Source: Cyclina sinensis (Eukaryota; Mollusca; Bivalvia; Venerida; Veneridae). From it: DNA of 64,000 bases. The stretch spans positions 3,534,001 to 3,598,000 of the forward strand of contig JAAONU010000017.1 of the NCBI GenBank assembly GCA_012932295.1. The letters are read 5' to 3'. Shown here piece by piece: positions 35,936 to 48,470 of the stretch. Position 1 is the first letter of the stretch. Every line of letters begins with the position of its first letter. The position numbers were made by a program, and so were the translations under genes. Under the pieces are notes generated by a model. That model did not search any database. It was not told the DNA's origin and saw nothing but the letters and a program-made list of their open reading frames with translations.

Positions 35936-36639
35936 GTTCTAAAATGAGTTGTTAAACCCTCTTGCATATAATAGTAGATTATCATTGTACGTAGAAATAC
36001 AAAAAAATCAACACAGCAACAAAATCAATATAGATCGTAAATCCGAAATGAGTTTTACATATCTCCGTCGTAAATATCTAACATAATTTTATGTTGATTT
36101 TTTATTTTGTTTCTACAATTAGTTAATTTGGTATCTGTGCAAGAAAATGGTTTTGTACAGTTAAGAATGAAGAAATTAAGTTTTTGAAACGATGATATAA
36201 ATCACTAAATAATCATTGATATGATAAAGCATCTGCCTTTGTTAAAACAAAAATTCACTGTGTATCTAAGTTGTCATCGTACAGATTTGCAAATGTCTTT
36301 GGTCAATATACCTAGCGCTTAATTGTGTAAATGAAATATTTCAAATATCTTTTAATGTTAATATAACAAAAGTTTGAGGACATAACGGGTGATATAGCTA
36401 ACTATATAACAGGTGATATAGCTAACTTTATCGCAGTACTTGTCATGACTGTACCCTTTTCTCTGAAAGTGCTAAATTAAAATTTTGTTTTCGTAAAAAT
36501 CTTTAAGACTCATGTACTTTGCACAGAAACTGGAAAAGGTGTGTACAACTGTTTCTCGTTTACTGAAGAATGATGAGCTGTAAAAATTACTAAAATATTG
36601 CATTGATAAATGTGAATGTAAAAATGCTTGTACATTTGT

Positions 36640-36641
<2 letters not shown>

Positions 36642-36699
<58 letters not shown>
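36642..36699. repeat. AT dinucleotide microsatellite
   Basis: Uninterrupted AT repeat of about 58 bp. Confidence 0.97.
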
Positions 36700-36702
<3 letters not shown>

Positions 36703-38018
36703 CACTTGAAACTGTAATTGCACGTAATAACAAGTTCATTTAAAATGCAACAGGATTCATAGTCTGATATGAAAATAAGAAAACCATCACAAAAGTGATT
36801 ACATTGTAAAGTTTTATATTCGAAATATTGCCTTATTGTCATAGAATATTAAGACTTACAGATTCGTAGTACAGTGAAGTTATATATAACAATTGCAAGG
36901 ATATTATTCCTTTCCAAGACTTCATCAGGCTTATTATGTAAATATTTTGTCAATATTATTTATCTCCTTAAAGACCCTGATGATATAATCGAGCCATCAT
37001 GACTGATATTAATGGGCCTGTTCAAACAAGAAATGCTCTCTCAGAAGATCGGAGGAAAACATGATGCATAAACTAATAGCTTAAAAGGAAATACAAATAT
37101 ATTTATTGTCAACATATAAATGTCTAGACCAAAAACCAATTTCTACACTGTCTAAATTCAGCCATATTTTGTCATTAGGCCTGTAAGAATGTGATATAAA
37201 TAAAAACAACAGACCAGAACTGATAGTGTTTATAACTCATCTGATAGATACCAACCTTTCTATAGTTTCATGATTTCATGCCAATATCACATAGGTCAGT
37301 TCAGAATGAAAATAAATGGCAATGCCTCGATCATAATAATACTTACATTTAAAGAGGTACATCATGTCTGGTAATATTTATGACTGCTGTTGACTTTTCT
37401 ACACGTTCTGCCTGAAGAAAAGGTTCTTGTAAGACAGCGTATTTATTAATCTAAACAATGAAAACGCATCTAACAGAGGTATTTGTCGTAGAAAGAATCG
37501 GGTACTATTACTTCTACTACAATATCACAAGCTGTAACATTTATATTAAAATACTTTTTTAAGTCATTAATTTACCCAATATATTTAGGCAATGAAATAT
37601 GTTTATAAGGCAAATGTTTCAATGGTGGTTTCGGACTTACAGATGTAAATCTAACACCAGCTGGCACATTTAACTTCTACAAGCTAAAATTCAAGATTAC
37701 AAAGCAATTTATGCAAAATGACAAACTTTGACTATCTCTGAACTTGTGTTGATCATTTCCTTAAGACACTAAAAGAACCCTTTATAAAACGTTATCAATT
37801 TTGATTATCCTTAGACATGCTGTTAATTGACACATGCCTAAATTATTGCGTCGTTCTAAAAACATTTAATATGATAATGTAATATTAATTTTACAAAGCG
37901 AATAAACAGTTAGAGGAAAATATAAGCAATAAATATAAGAAAAATTAAACACATTATGTCAGAATTTGCATAACAGAGGAATTAAAACAACATCACAAGA
38001 AACAGCTTAAAGGTGTCA
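36700..38018. other. no gene seen
   Basis: AT-rich, without frames of interest. Confidence 0.4.
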
Positions 38019-38145
38019 GGGAATTATTTCTCTATTTGTTTCACATCAGGGTAATAATGTTCTGCTTATAAGATTACCTACAAATATGTCAGGAGAGACT
38101 AGAAAAAATAGAATTGATTTACCACATGTTGTATATTTTTGAAAG
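38019..38145 (+). repeat. promoter-like module, copy 3
   Basis: GGGAATTATTTCTCTATTTG at 38019, TATAAG at 38067-38072, ATGTCAGGAGAG at 38086 and AGAATTGATTTACCACATG. It aligns with copy 2 upstream over the whole module, and with the ATGTCAGGA-AG block of copy 7. Confidence 0.65.
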
Positions 38146-38892
38146 CTCACAAGGTAATGAAATTATCATGAACACTTAGTAGAATATCACAATTCCGCTA
38201 GAATCAAGAAATCGGTGAGTAGCGAGCATTGTTATATGGTTATAAATAAATTTATACATTCAAATAGTTAACTTCTCTAGAATCGGTATACGAGTTATCA
38301 AGGGAAGTGAGTTTATACAATCAGGAAATTTTGTGTTATACTAAAATAGAAAATCAGTCTTTAGGTTATTAATCATTTGCCTGATGTAACCTATTTGTTT
38401 CAGATATAATCATACTATGTTCACTGACATATGATGCAAATATGTAAAAATATCGAAAAAAAGAAAAAAAGCCTTTCACTGTTGTCAGAAGTCACAGTGC
38501 TGAAATACGAGTACATAGTACTTTATCGGAAGGTAAAAGTTGAACTTTAAAAACAACAACAAAAGGCTGTTTACCCAAAATGGTTTGTAAAACGTTATAA
38601 TTATTCACAAAGTGGTACTTGATTGGATATGATCACGCTTTTTTAACGCAGAATAAAACACCATTTCGAACATTCATAACACGTATATCATCAAACACAT
38701 AAACATCACTTGATACATATCTAATCTAACAATCAATTATGTAAGTGTTATGGTCGAGTGCAAACCTGCTCACAGTAGTATTTATACAACTACAGATCAC
38801 TCCGTCCTGTAACCTTGTTAATAACTCGATCATTTGGCTTCAGTCGGTACCGAGGATAAAACTCACTTTTCTCGAATCGGTTTCCTCTATAA

Positions 38893-38955
38893 GCGGAGCA
38901 GTCGTCCAGTGGTAACATGCTTGACTGGTAATCCTAGGGTTGCCAGTTCGATTAT
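38893..38955 (+). repeat. tRNA-derived SINE head or tRNA pseudogene
   Basis: Box-A-like GTCGTCCAGTGGTA at 38901-38914 and box-B-like AGTTCGATTA at 38945-38954, at tRNA-like spacing. The cloverleaf is imperfect, so I do not call a functional tRNA. Confidence 0.5.
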
Positions 38956-39259
38956 CTATTAACATTTCTTAACGTATTTTGGTAGACTGTGATACGTCGA
39001 GCATGATAAAGAACAAGGGTGTATCTAGAATGGGATGTTTCTGTATTTTACACTCTCACAACCACAGTCGAATGGTGGACTGTGTTTGTATAAACACAAC
39101 CTGTTACAACTGCAGCAGGGAATCGACATTTTAGCTCAATGGTATATTTTTCAGGCTTTTCATGACTCGGTCGGCTTCCCACATCAGAAAAAAAAATTCT
39201 GGTTTTTTGCATCTTTCTGTTACACGGAAGATCGCAGTTCAATATATCAGTTCTTTACC

Positions 39260-39330
39260 TCACTGGCCTAGAGCGTAAGTTTTTTCATGCTTCTCGATAT
39301 CTAACAGGCATTGGTTCAAATCCAGCAAAA
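39260..39330 (+). repeat. second tRNA-like fragment
   Basis: TGGCCTAGAGCG at 39264-39275 resembles box A and GGTTCAAATCC at 39313-39323 matches box B. The acceptor stem is not recognisable. Confidence 0.4.
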
Positions 39331-41919
39331 CCCGAGTTTTCTTTTCTGATATAAAGCACTGTATCTGTGTATTATGGACAAATGTTCGGTGGAGACGTTC
39401 GGTATCAGGAACAGCCTGACAGCACAGCCCTGTTTAGACATGATAAACATTCTTACTAATTTATTTCCCTTTTATACCGTAAAATAGAGCGTTTGATAAT
39501 GACTTAATCTACAACAATCATTTGTTTTTTTTTATTCTTTGAAGTGCTAATGACATCAGCACCTGCAAATCACTAATAAGGACATGTTAACAACACGAGA
39601 CGCAATTTAAGTGGAATCAAAAAAAATGAAATGCATTGAACATGCAAGGCTGTAGTTGCACTACATTTAGGAGAGCAGATGCCATCAGTTGTGTCGTTGT
39701 TTGTTGTCTGAATAACTTTTAAAGTATTAGATTTTGCATCATGAGTTTTCTAACTACTTAAATGGATCGCTCTCTTAAGTCTGAGAAACCAGTTTTTTGG
39801 TTCAAAATTAAGTGATTTCATAACACCTTCAGTGCAATTATGTGTCAATAGCAATGTTCAAAAAAATTCTGAATTATCATTATTGTGTCAATGTTCAATG
39901 TTCGTGCCAAAAAATCAAAATAAATTATCAATTCAAGCTGAGTCGTGTGGACATTTGATAACTTAGTTTCAGTAAATACTTTCCATAACAGCAAGAGGAT
40001 CAACTTGCAACGAACGTATTGTCAAAAATAAATGTGCTGACCAGCAGAAAGTGGCATTGTCGAACAGCCTCTAATGAGTTCTTACCGCACATTATGCTTT
40101 TTCTTTGTTTCTCCCATATTTGTGCTTATATGGTCTTCCTTCAGCTTCAAGCTTCTTGTTATTTAGATGACTGACGTTTTATCTTCTATTTGAGGCTTTT
40201 GCATTTGGAATCATCTGTATTTATACTATAGGGACAAAGAGGCATGATGTGACCTCTAAGAAGTTCTGGAGAATTCAAACAAAATATAGAGTACTTACAC
40301 TGGATGAAATAGAGGCATATTTATTGTCTTTTTACAATTGTTTGGTTGTGGACCAGTCTTGAAATAGGAATATATGTTATCCTTTTGATATATTTTATGA
40401 TTCGTTTTCAGATAAACGAATTCTTTAGAGCTAATTTGTTTATGTCTCGCTAAATTTATTCATCTCCAATAATGTCTTTGTGTTAAATAATTGATAGAAC
40501 TGAAGGTAACATTAGGTTAATATATCATTTTTGCTATTTATCTGTGATAGTTGTTTTCGTGAATGTCTGAGTTACATTAACTTATTCATAAACTCTCCTT
40601 TTTGTAACATTAGGGATATTACTCATTTAAAAATACTATAAAAACCATATAAAATACAATGAAATACGCTGCATAAAATAAGATTATAAATAAATAAATA
40701 AATATATAGATAAATAAATAAATAAATGAATAAATAGTATTTAAGTTACATTTTTACTGTAATTTAATACAGCTTATACAAAAGGCATTCCCAAAAGAGA
40801 AGTAATATGAAATAATATGAGGCATTTAGAAATTTGTTATCCTTTAAGATGTTAATAACTAAGCTATGAAGGTTTCCGCATAAAATAATGTGACAAAAGT
40901 TAGCAGTTAGCTCCAAGGGACAATCACTTTTCAGGCTAGCTTGTCATATGGTGATCAACTGCAAGTATCATTCAAAAAATATTTTTCAGTGTTGTGATAA
41001 TAACTTACATATGTGTTATTTATTTTACCATTTAGAAACTGATCTAATAAGCTATTGAATGGCGTGTAAAGCGTTGCAAAATTTGATTTTTGTCATTTGC
41101 ATTTGATAATAATTTCAGTTGTTTTGTATATTCTTACGTTTATATTGCATAATCATCATTTGTATTGTATATTTCTTTATTTGTGTTGTATCCTGTGCAT
41201 TTATGTTCTATTTCTGTTATTAGTATTTAATGTCTGCTATATATGTTGTAAACGATTCCATTTATATTGTATGTTAGGTCTACGTGTGAATTCAATACAC
41301 GATAAAACCAATTTATATTCTATAATTGCATGATGGGATTTGTTGTGATTTGTTACGGCTGCTTTAATTGACTTTTTAGCTCTTTCTCAACTAATGAAAT
41401 CATGGACACAAAATAAACAAACAAATCCAAGAGTTTGCTTCCCTAACAAAGCTTAACATTAATGTGATTAAGGCATCTTTAAATATCGCCTTTTTGCTAA
41501 GAAGATAGATTTTTCAGCTGTATTATGTCAGCTTGAACTCTTGTCGGTGTTGCAAGAAAACCAGCGGCTGTTTAAAGTTTTTTAAAGATTGTGTAGTAAA
41601 TGTTAAGCACGTGTATTTTATTTACTTGATACAATATAACTTTGATAGGATTATGTTGTACTTTTTAATCGTTCTTTTCGTTTATCATGCAAATGTCACT
41701 TTTGGAGTCGTATTCTAGGAAAACTGTTTTCAATGTTTTCAATGCATTGGCTCATAACATCATAAAACAGGTTGTAGAGGAGACAAGAAGCATGATGTTG
41801 TAGATGCAGACATATCATGTACCAAGATCAGAGTTCAAAGCCGTGTCCTGGCGAAAGTTTAGTAACATTTGCAGTTATCCGCACGATTAGGTAGAACATC
41901 GTACAATAATTGAAAATAC
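39331..41919. other. no gene; short AAAT microsatellite
   Basis: Contains an imperfect AAAT array at 40688-40736. Frames at 41097-41333 and 41533-41718 are short, hydrophobic and not conserved-looking. Confidence 0.5.
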
Positions 41920-42178
41920 AGTGCTTAGATGTGATAATTAGTATTGCTGTAAATAAAGTGCTGAAATGAGATAAATAGTTTTGATGTAAATATAGTGCTG
42001 AGATGAGATAATTAGTATTGGTGTAAACAAAGTGCTGAAATGAGATAAATAGTATTGATGTAAATAAAGTGCTGAGATGAGATAAATAGTATTGATGTAA
42101 ATATAGTGCTGAGATGAGATAATTAGTATTGGTAAAAATATAGTGCTGAGATGGGATAATTAGTACTGGTGTAAATAT
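41920..42178. repeat. 37-bp minisatellite, seven copies without indels
   Basis: Seven units of exactly 37 bp, each beginning AGTGCT and containing GATAA-TAGT followed by TAAA. Units differ by a few substitutions only; types with GAAATGAGATAAATAG and GAGATGAGATAATTAG are interleaved. Confidence 0.95.
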
Positions 42179-42821
42179 GATAAGTAAGAGTAAAGTGAAG
42201 AATCATTATGTAATATTTGTAAAAAGGCAACTGTTTATACATTAATCTACACTTTTACGGGTTTGAAAAATATAAAACTGAAAGTATATCTCTTCGTTAT
42301 AAACGCGTAACATTATAAAACAGAAATAACATCTATAAACAACAAATAATTATCCCATCATTTTGTATCATTACATTATATAAAGAACTCTCAGAACATA
42401 TATGCAATTGATTAGTTCTTTCAATCATGCTTAATCAACTCTAAACAAAAACGCAATCAACAAGAGAATATCACCTGCCTCGCTTTCACAGGTTGGAGTC
42501 ACCACGTAATCACAGAAAAAAAACCTTTATTTATGACGTTTCTAATGTGATGTAATTGGAAAATCTTTCTTCACATAAACACAAATTATATTTGGGATGA
42601 GAAGGCACAGATTCAAAGAAGACTTATTCTGAAATTACTTCACGTGGTTTATTTTGCTGTTGTAGTTGTTTTTGATAAATAATTATGTGGTTCTACAGGC
42701 ATTATTATTTTCTTGCAGGATTTAATATCGGTGAGACAAGAGTAAAGATAACCAAAATTTGAACGAAAAAGGTATGTCTCTTGTTTATTAAATAGCAGTA
42801 GTAAAAATAACAAGTGTGCTT

Positions 42822-44250
42822 TTTGTGTCGCCCTTTCGAAGAAAAGGTGATACATAGGGATCGCTTTGTCCGTCGGTCCGGCGGTCCGTCGGTCCGTCAC
42901 GAAAACTTAACGTTGGCTATAACTTTACCATTTCTAAACATTATCTTATCAAACTTTCAAATTGTATTGTTTATGACAACAGGGTCAGGTTGATGCCAAA
43001 ATTTCTAGGTCAAGGTCACATTTGACAGAGTTATGCCCCTTTTTATACATGGATTTTGTCATGAAAACTTAACGTTGGGAATAACTTTGCCATTTTTTAA
43101 CATTTCAACATCAAACTTCCAAATTATATTGCTTACGACAACAGGGTCATGATGATGCCAAAATGTATAGGTCAAGGTCACAATTGACAGAGTTATGCCC
43201 CTTTTTGTACTTGGATTTTGTCATGAAAACTTAACATTGGCTATAACTATGCCATTTCTTCATGTTTCTTCATCAAACTTTCCAGTTGTAATGCTTACAA
43301 TTGTATCACTTAAGACAACACCATTTCTCAAGGGCAGATAACCCTCAATTTTTTTTTTGCAATGTTATGCCCCTTTTTCAAGTTAAAATTTCTTGGTTAA
43401 CCTTTTTCTTTATGTCCATGTCTCAAAAAGTGTCAAGGATATTCCATTCAAACTTGGAATACTTGATCACCAGCAAGACCCCTGCAAAGATTGTTGGTAC
43501 CCATGTCCCTAGGGTCACAGTTAGCCCCACCCCCGGGGTCACTTGATTTTGCTTAAACTTATATATAGGAAAAAAAAACTTCTTAAGCCTAGAAATAAAA
43601 TATTAACTGACATGAGATGGGTAAGTACTCCCCCCCTTCCCCCCCACTGTCCCCTCTGCATGGGAATCCGCCCCCCCCCCAACCAGTCACCCCCCGGGCC
43701 CAATTTTTTTTTTTTTAAATTTTAAAACATAGGTACTTTACCTCCCATCCTTCCTCAACCCCCCCCTCCCCCGACCAGTCACCCCCCCCACCCCCCGGGC
43801 CCAATTTTTTTTTTTTTTAATTTCAAAACATATGCACTTTATTCCCCCCTACCTCAACCCCCCCCTCCCAACCAGCCACCTCCCCCTCCCCCCGGGCCCA
43901 ATTTTTTTTTTAATACATAGGTACGTGACTCCCCATCCACCCTTAAACCCCCCCCCCCCGATTTTTTTTTACCCCCCCTTTTTTTTTTAAATTTTAATAC
44001 ATAGGTACTTGACTCCCCATTCACCCTCAACCCCCCCCCCCCCTCCCCCCACCCCCCAACCAGTCACCCCCCACTCCTGCGCCTTTTTTTTTTAAACATA
44101 GGTACTTTACCCCCCCCCCCCCTACCGGGCCCAATTTTTTTTTTTTAAATTTAATACATAGGCACTTGACTCCCCATCCACCCTCAACCCCAGCAGGCTC
44201 TTGTTTACCTTTTTAGTTATTCTAACAGAGTACCCAAGGGCGACACAAGT
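42822..44250. mobile_element. TIR element with ~180-bp units and a pyrimidine array
   Basis: The ends share TTGTGTCGCCCTT in inverted orientation (42824-42836; right end within 44238-44250). After a GTCCGTCGGTCC tract come about three units of roughly 180 bp. Each has GAAAACTTAACGTTGGCTAT, CAACAGGGTCA, AGGTCAAGGTCACA and GAGTTATGCCCCTTTTT. The right half is the C/T array described separately. No coding capacity. Confidence 0.7.
43610..44195. repeat. C-tract/T-tract tandem array
   Basis: About six diverged units of roughly 75-115 bp. Each contains a long C-rich run, GGGCCCAATTTTTTTTT and ACATAGGTACTTGACTCCCC. The plus strand is nearly all pyrimidine, so the minus strand carries many G runs. 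Confidence 0.85.
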
Positions 44251-44404
44251 GTTCCACTGAACACCCATCTAGTTTGTCATAAGGACTGGTCCTCGCCACA
44301 GGCTGTTTGTTTGAAAGCTTTAAAAGCCACTCCAACGTGTCATGAATGTAAGGAGTGAATATCTAATCACAATTTTTAACCAAAGCTGTCAGTGGAGACA
44401 GCAC

Positions 44405-44820
44405 GCTCGACTATTTATGTACTGGATAGTTAAGAAAAAAATAACTCTAAAAAGTAATTTTAATTCAAGACCTATAGATATATACACAAGAATCTTCTCC
44501 ATGGTAGATTAAATATCATATGATATTTATTGTTTTATTTTCGAATATCCCTCTAGAAATAAAGAAGTAAAGTCTTATAATTTTTAAGGAAAATTGTAAC
44601 TTTAAAGGGAAGGTTATTCTGAAATATTGGTGCTAGTGTTATGAATCTTACCATATATGATGGATGATAAGGAACATATATTTGAAGTTTGAAGTAAATC
44701 AATCAAGAAATAAAGAAGTTATAGAAAAAAATATTCTATTGCACAAAATCTTTGATAAGAAACACGGACGCTGACGGAGGGTTAATAGAACAGTTCTCCA
44801 TATACTTCGTATAGTCGAGC
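44405..44820. mobile_element. 416-bp TIR element
   Basis: The exact 10-bp inverted repeats GCTCGACTAT (44405-44414) and ATAGTCGAGC (44811-44820) lie in less conserved longer arms. The interior is AT-rich and ends with ACACGGACGCTGACGGAGG. Non-coding. Confidence 0.6.
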
Positions 44821-45169
44821 TACAAATCATATGATGGACCGGAGTTATTTAACTGAAAGAAAATAGTGACAATTATGAACAATTAGGTGAGAAACAGGTT
44901 TAATAACATGACAGAAATGGAAAGAAATATTTTGTTCCAGTTTAGTAATATCGAAATATCGATTTAACACTGGCTTGATATTTGCGGGTCGGTGAAAGTG
45001 AGGGTAAAGTCGCTTTTTGTCATCTTTGATTACTGTGCATCTTAAACAAAATGTACACAATTAAAAGAAAAATTAAAAATCTTATCAGAGTAGCAAAGCA
45101 TGAAGTGCTATTCGCTGCGTTAAATTAAACATTCTACAATCTTCTCGATTACGCCACTACACTTACAGT

Positions 45170-45267
45170 CATGCTATCTGTTGTAAGCCAAAACCTTGAA
45201 TATCAGTTTGTGATCTTTACATGCTATCTGTTGTAAGCCAAAACCTTGAAGGTTAGTTTGTGATCTA
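45170..45267. repeat. two-copy 50-bp tandem duplication
   Basis: CATGCTATCTGTTGTAAGCC recurs exactly 50 bp later and the match continues through AGTTTGTGATCT. Confidence 0.95.
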
Positions 45268-47939
45268 TTTATATTGCGTTAGATGTTCTGATTGATAAAA
45301 TTATTCATGTTCAGGGGGTAATGATGGTAAGTGTTTCGGTCTTCATCTACTATTTGTTACCATTTGCGGAAACAGCTGTCTCATATTCAATATCAAGCAA
45401 CTATTTGTTTTCACGTTATAAACATCTCTACACAATAGACATATTAAGGGTTCCACCTGCTATCCTCATTCGATTATATAAAATGCTGAAATATTAGTTT
45501 TATATTTAGTTCGTTCAAATATACTTTTCTACATGGAACAAGAGTTTGCTGATTTCCTCTGTTGACATGGGAGTCTTTACGGAAAAACCCAAAACATCAT
45601 TCAAATTTCTGCGACAGAGGTGTATCCTTAACAAAATATCTTGCTTATATCTTGCTTATATTTCAGTAACTTAAGGTTTCATTCACTTCGTACCATAAGG
45701 CTTATCATTTTCTTTTGAAATTGGTCTTAACAGAACCAACCAATGTTGAGCCGGTGTCAGTTAAAATCACTCTTATCTATATATCACAGCACAAACCTAT
45801 ACTTTTCTTCCTATGCTGAACAGTTGATATTAACATGCATATTTTAGCTTGCATTGTTTACTAGGCGATTATGAATACGAGAATAGCTTTTGTATTTCTT
45901 TCTAATGGCAAATGTTCAAATGTTACACTTGCTATCTTGAAATTGACAAAAAGCTCATAAAAGAAGGTTTTCTCTCTTTGAATTAGCTAATAATTTGATC
46001 TTTCATGAAATTTGTCAGCTGTACTGAGGATTTACTGATCTAAATAATGTCCTTAGATCTGCGATAATTCAGTTCATATCTATGAGCTCAGTAACTTATG
46101 CTTAACAATTCATCACAACAAAATATGTACCATCTTTCTAGGTTAGTTTCAGACTGGATCTTAAGCTGAACTACATGAGTAAGTAACAATATGTTGTTAG
46201 AGATATATTGACGATATTACTATCATAAGAAACGTGAAAGAAGAGACACACGTATGTATCATAACACTGATCTAAATTTCTGTTTTTATTTAGCCCCAAA
46301 GTCGTTTGGTACTGCTAAAAAAACCTCACCTGAATAAGTTGTCAAAAGACGCTTTGTAAGACGCAAGATGAGAAATAATATACTTAAAATACATTTTTTT
46401 TCTGGAAATCAAAGAAAAAAAGGCTATCAGATGTAGAAACATGTTACTTCATAACAAGAAACATCTTTCACCAAGATAAGTATCACAACATTTGGTTTCA
46501 ATAATTAGGAGAAAGAATGATAAACAGCGAGAACCCCTAGTTCTCGCTTTCTTTAATCTCAAGTTTAAATCAAGGTAAAACTACATTCACCATTTAACGA
46601 TTATCTTAAATCGTATTCGCAGCTTCTTTTTTATCATTTACGTCCTGATTTCAATATTTATAACGTAACTAATATAATGCTTAAAGAGTGTCTTGATTAA
46701 ATACGACGAAATGAGACATTAAATTCTCAGATAGTACTTTGTTTTGATATATGCGTTCGTTTTAAGTGTTTTGTACTTTTTTATGTCAGAACAACAAGCT
46801 ATTAGTATATGAAATTCGGAAGGTTCCTACAGCTTTGGAATCCTTTAGAATGTCGCCGAATGAAAGTCAGCGGAAAACCAACAAGATTAATTTCCCTTTT
46901 CTATTTATTATCTCAGTGTAAAAGCCAGTTCTTGTAAAAGGCTTGTGTGCGTCAAGGCACGCTATATGGAAAAATGCCCGCATATTTTGATTAATGCATT
47001 TTTCTGTATATCTGTACTTTTTCTTTGCAACTGTTAATTCGGAAAGCAAAAATGTTAACGCATAATAAATCCTTCTTTTATTTGTCATTTTAAGCTAGCA
47101 ATATAATGTTTTTGCCAAATTACCAGTTTATATACACATTCCATCATGCTACATCTTTTAATAGGATTCTAAACACTAGGCATGGAACGCAGGTGAAATG
47201 CTCTGATTGTTAAACAAAAAATGATATAAATAATAATAATAAAAGTAATAATAACGGAGCAAGATTGTAAATTAATTCCATAACTACAAAAGAATTTCAA
47301 AACCAATCATTTTAAAAATGTGAAGCAATTAGATAAAAAAAAATGCGTAAGGAAATTGACTTCGTAAATATTTGTTTGTAAAGATACCATGCGGCGCGTT
47401 CATATGCCATCTTTACGAACTGAAGATCGTCTCAATGATTGCAGGAAAGCTTACAAAACAATATGAATTAATCCATCAATCAAATCAGTTGTTAGAACAT
47501 TATGCTTATGATACACGTGCTTTTAAGCTGTTTATCAAAAGAGAAAATAGAATTAGGATTATTGTGTCTTAAAAACAAATTTCTGTAATAACAAACTGAT
47601 GCAGACATGGCTTGCTTATTTTCGTTAAATCTGCTAAGAAATCACCATCATCCAGTTTGTCAAATAGTTACTTAAAATAGATTTATACCTTGAAAAAATA
47701 AAAAAAATAAATTTAAAAAGAACAACAACATGTACAACAACAGAAAAAAAAATGAAAAAAAAAATCCTGGACGCCACAAGAACGCTGGTTTTGTATTCGT
47801 TATTGTGCAAAAATACCTATCTATTTCTGCAAAAGGTCCATACCTAAATGTCGTAATAATATATATTTACTAGGATGATTTAAACGTTTGTTTCTAATAC
47901 AAAGACATAGAAAACGTTAATGCATCCCTAGAACCAATT
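45268..47939. other. no gene; one perfect hairpin
   Basis: AT-rich. A perfect 9-bp stem, AGCGAGAAC / GTTCTCGCT with loop CCCTA, lies at 46526-46548 and is followed by TTTCTTT. Confidence 0.5.
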
Positions 47940-48470
47940 TATACAACCAGAGATGTGTCCATAGGGCACGGATGCCCCCACATTCCGCTGTATTGTCACA
48001 AAAAATCCCGTACAATTACAAGTGCTTATAAACATTGTTTTAACATTAAGAGACTAAAATGCTATTTTTGCATAAACAGGGGCATAACTCTGTCGATCTC
48101 CAATGAATTTGTGTTAAAATCCCAGGTGCGTAAATTCACATATCGACAACTGTTCTTAGAAAGTTTCATGGCTCTTGCAGTTATACGTTTGGAGATACAC
48201 GCAACAAAAGTTTTGTTAATCAGGGGCATAACTCTGTCGATCTCTTATAAAATTGCGTCAAAATATCGAAGTGCGCAAGTTCACATGCTGACAACCATTT
48301 TTAGAAAGTTTCATTTCTCTAGGAGTTATACGTTTGGAGTTTCATGCGACACAAACCGGTCTACGTACGGAGAGCGTGACAGCTGGACAGCGTGACAGTG
48401 CGACAGCGTGACAGCTGGACGGACGGACAAAGGCAAAATCTATATGCCCTCCCCATAAAAACATATCCGC
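47940..48470. repeat. bivalve-type dispersed element with two tandem units
   Basis: Starts near GGCACGGATGCCCCCACATT. It contains two units of about 155 bp sharing GGGGCATAACTCTGTCGATC, AAAGTTTCAT and AGTTATACGTTTGGAG, and ends in GCGTGACAGCTGGACGGACG followed by ATGCCCTCCCC. A 146-codon frame crosses both units only because the repeat is open in that frame; I do not regard it as a gene. Confidence 0.65.

Noticed and set aside
38893..39330. Functional tRNA genes
   Set aside because: Box A and box B are present, but acceptor stems do not pair well and no terminator follows; SINE heads are more likely.
41920..42178. CRISPR-like array of 37-bp repeats
   Set aside because: There are no unique spacers; the units abut directly, and the sequence is eukaryotic.
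47955..48395. 146-codon plus-strand frame
   Set aside because: It lies entirely within a dispersed repeat, and its repeated GITLSIS segments come from the tandem DNA units; no protein family is visible.
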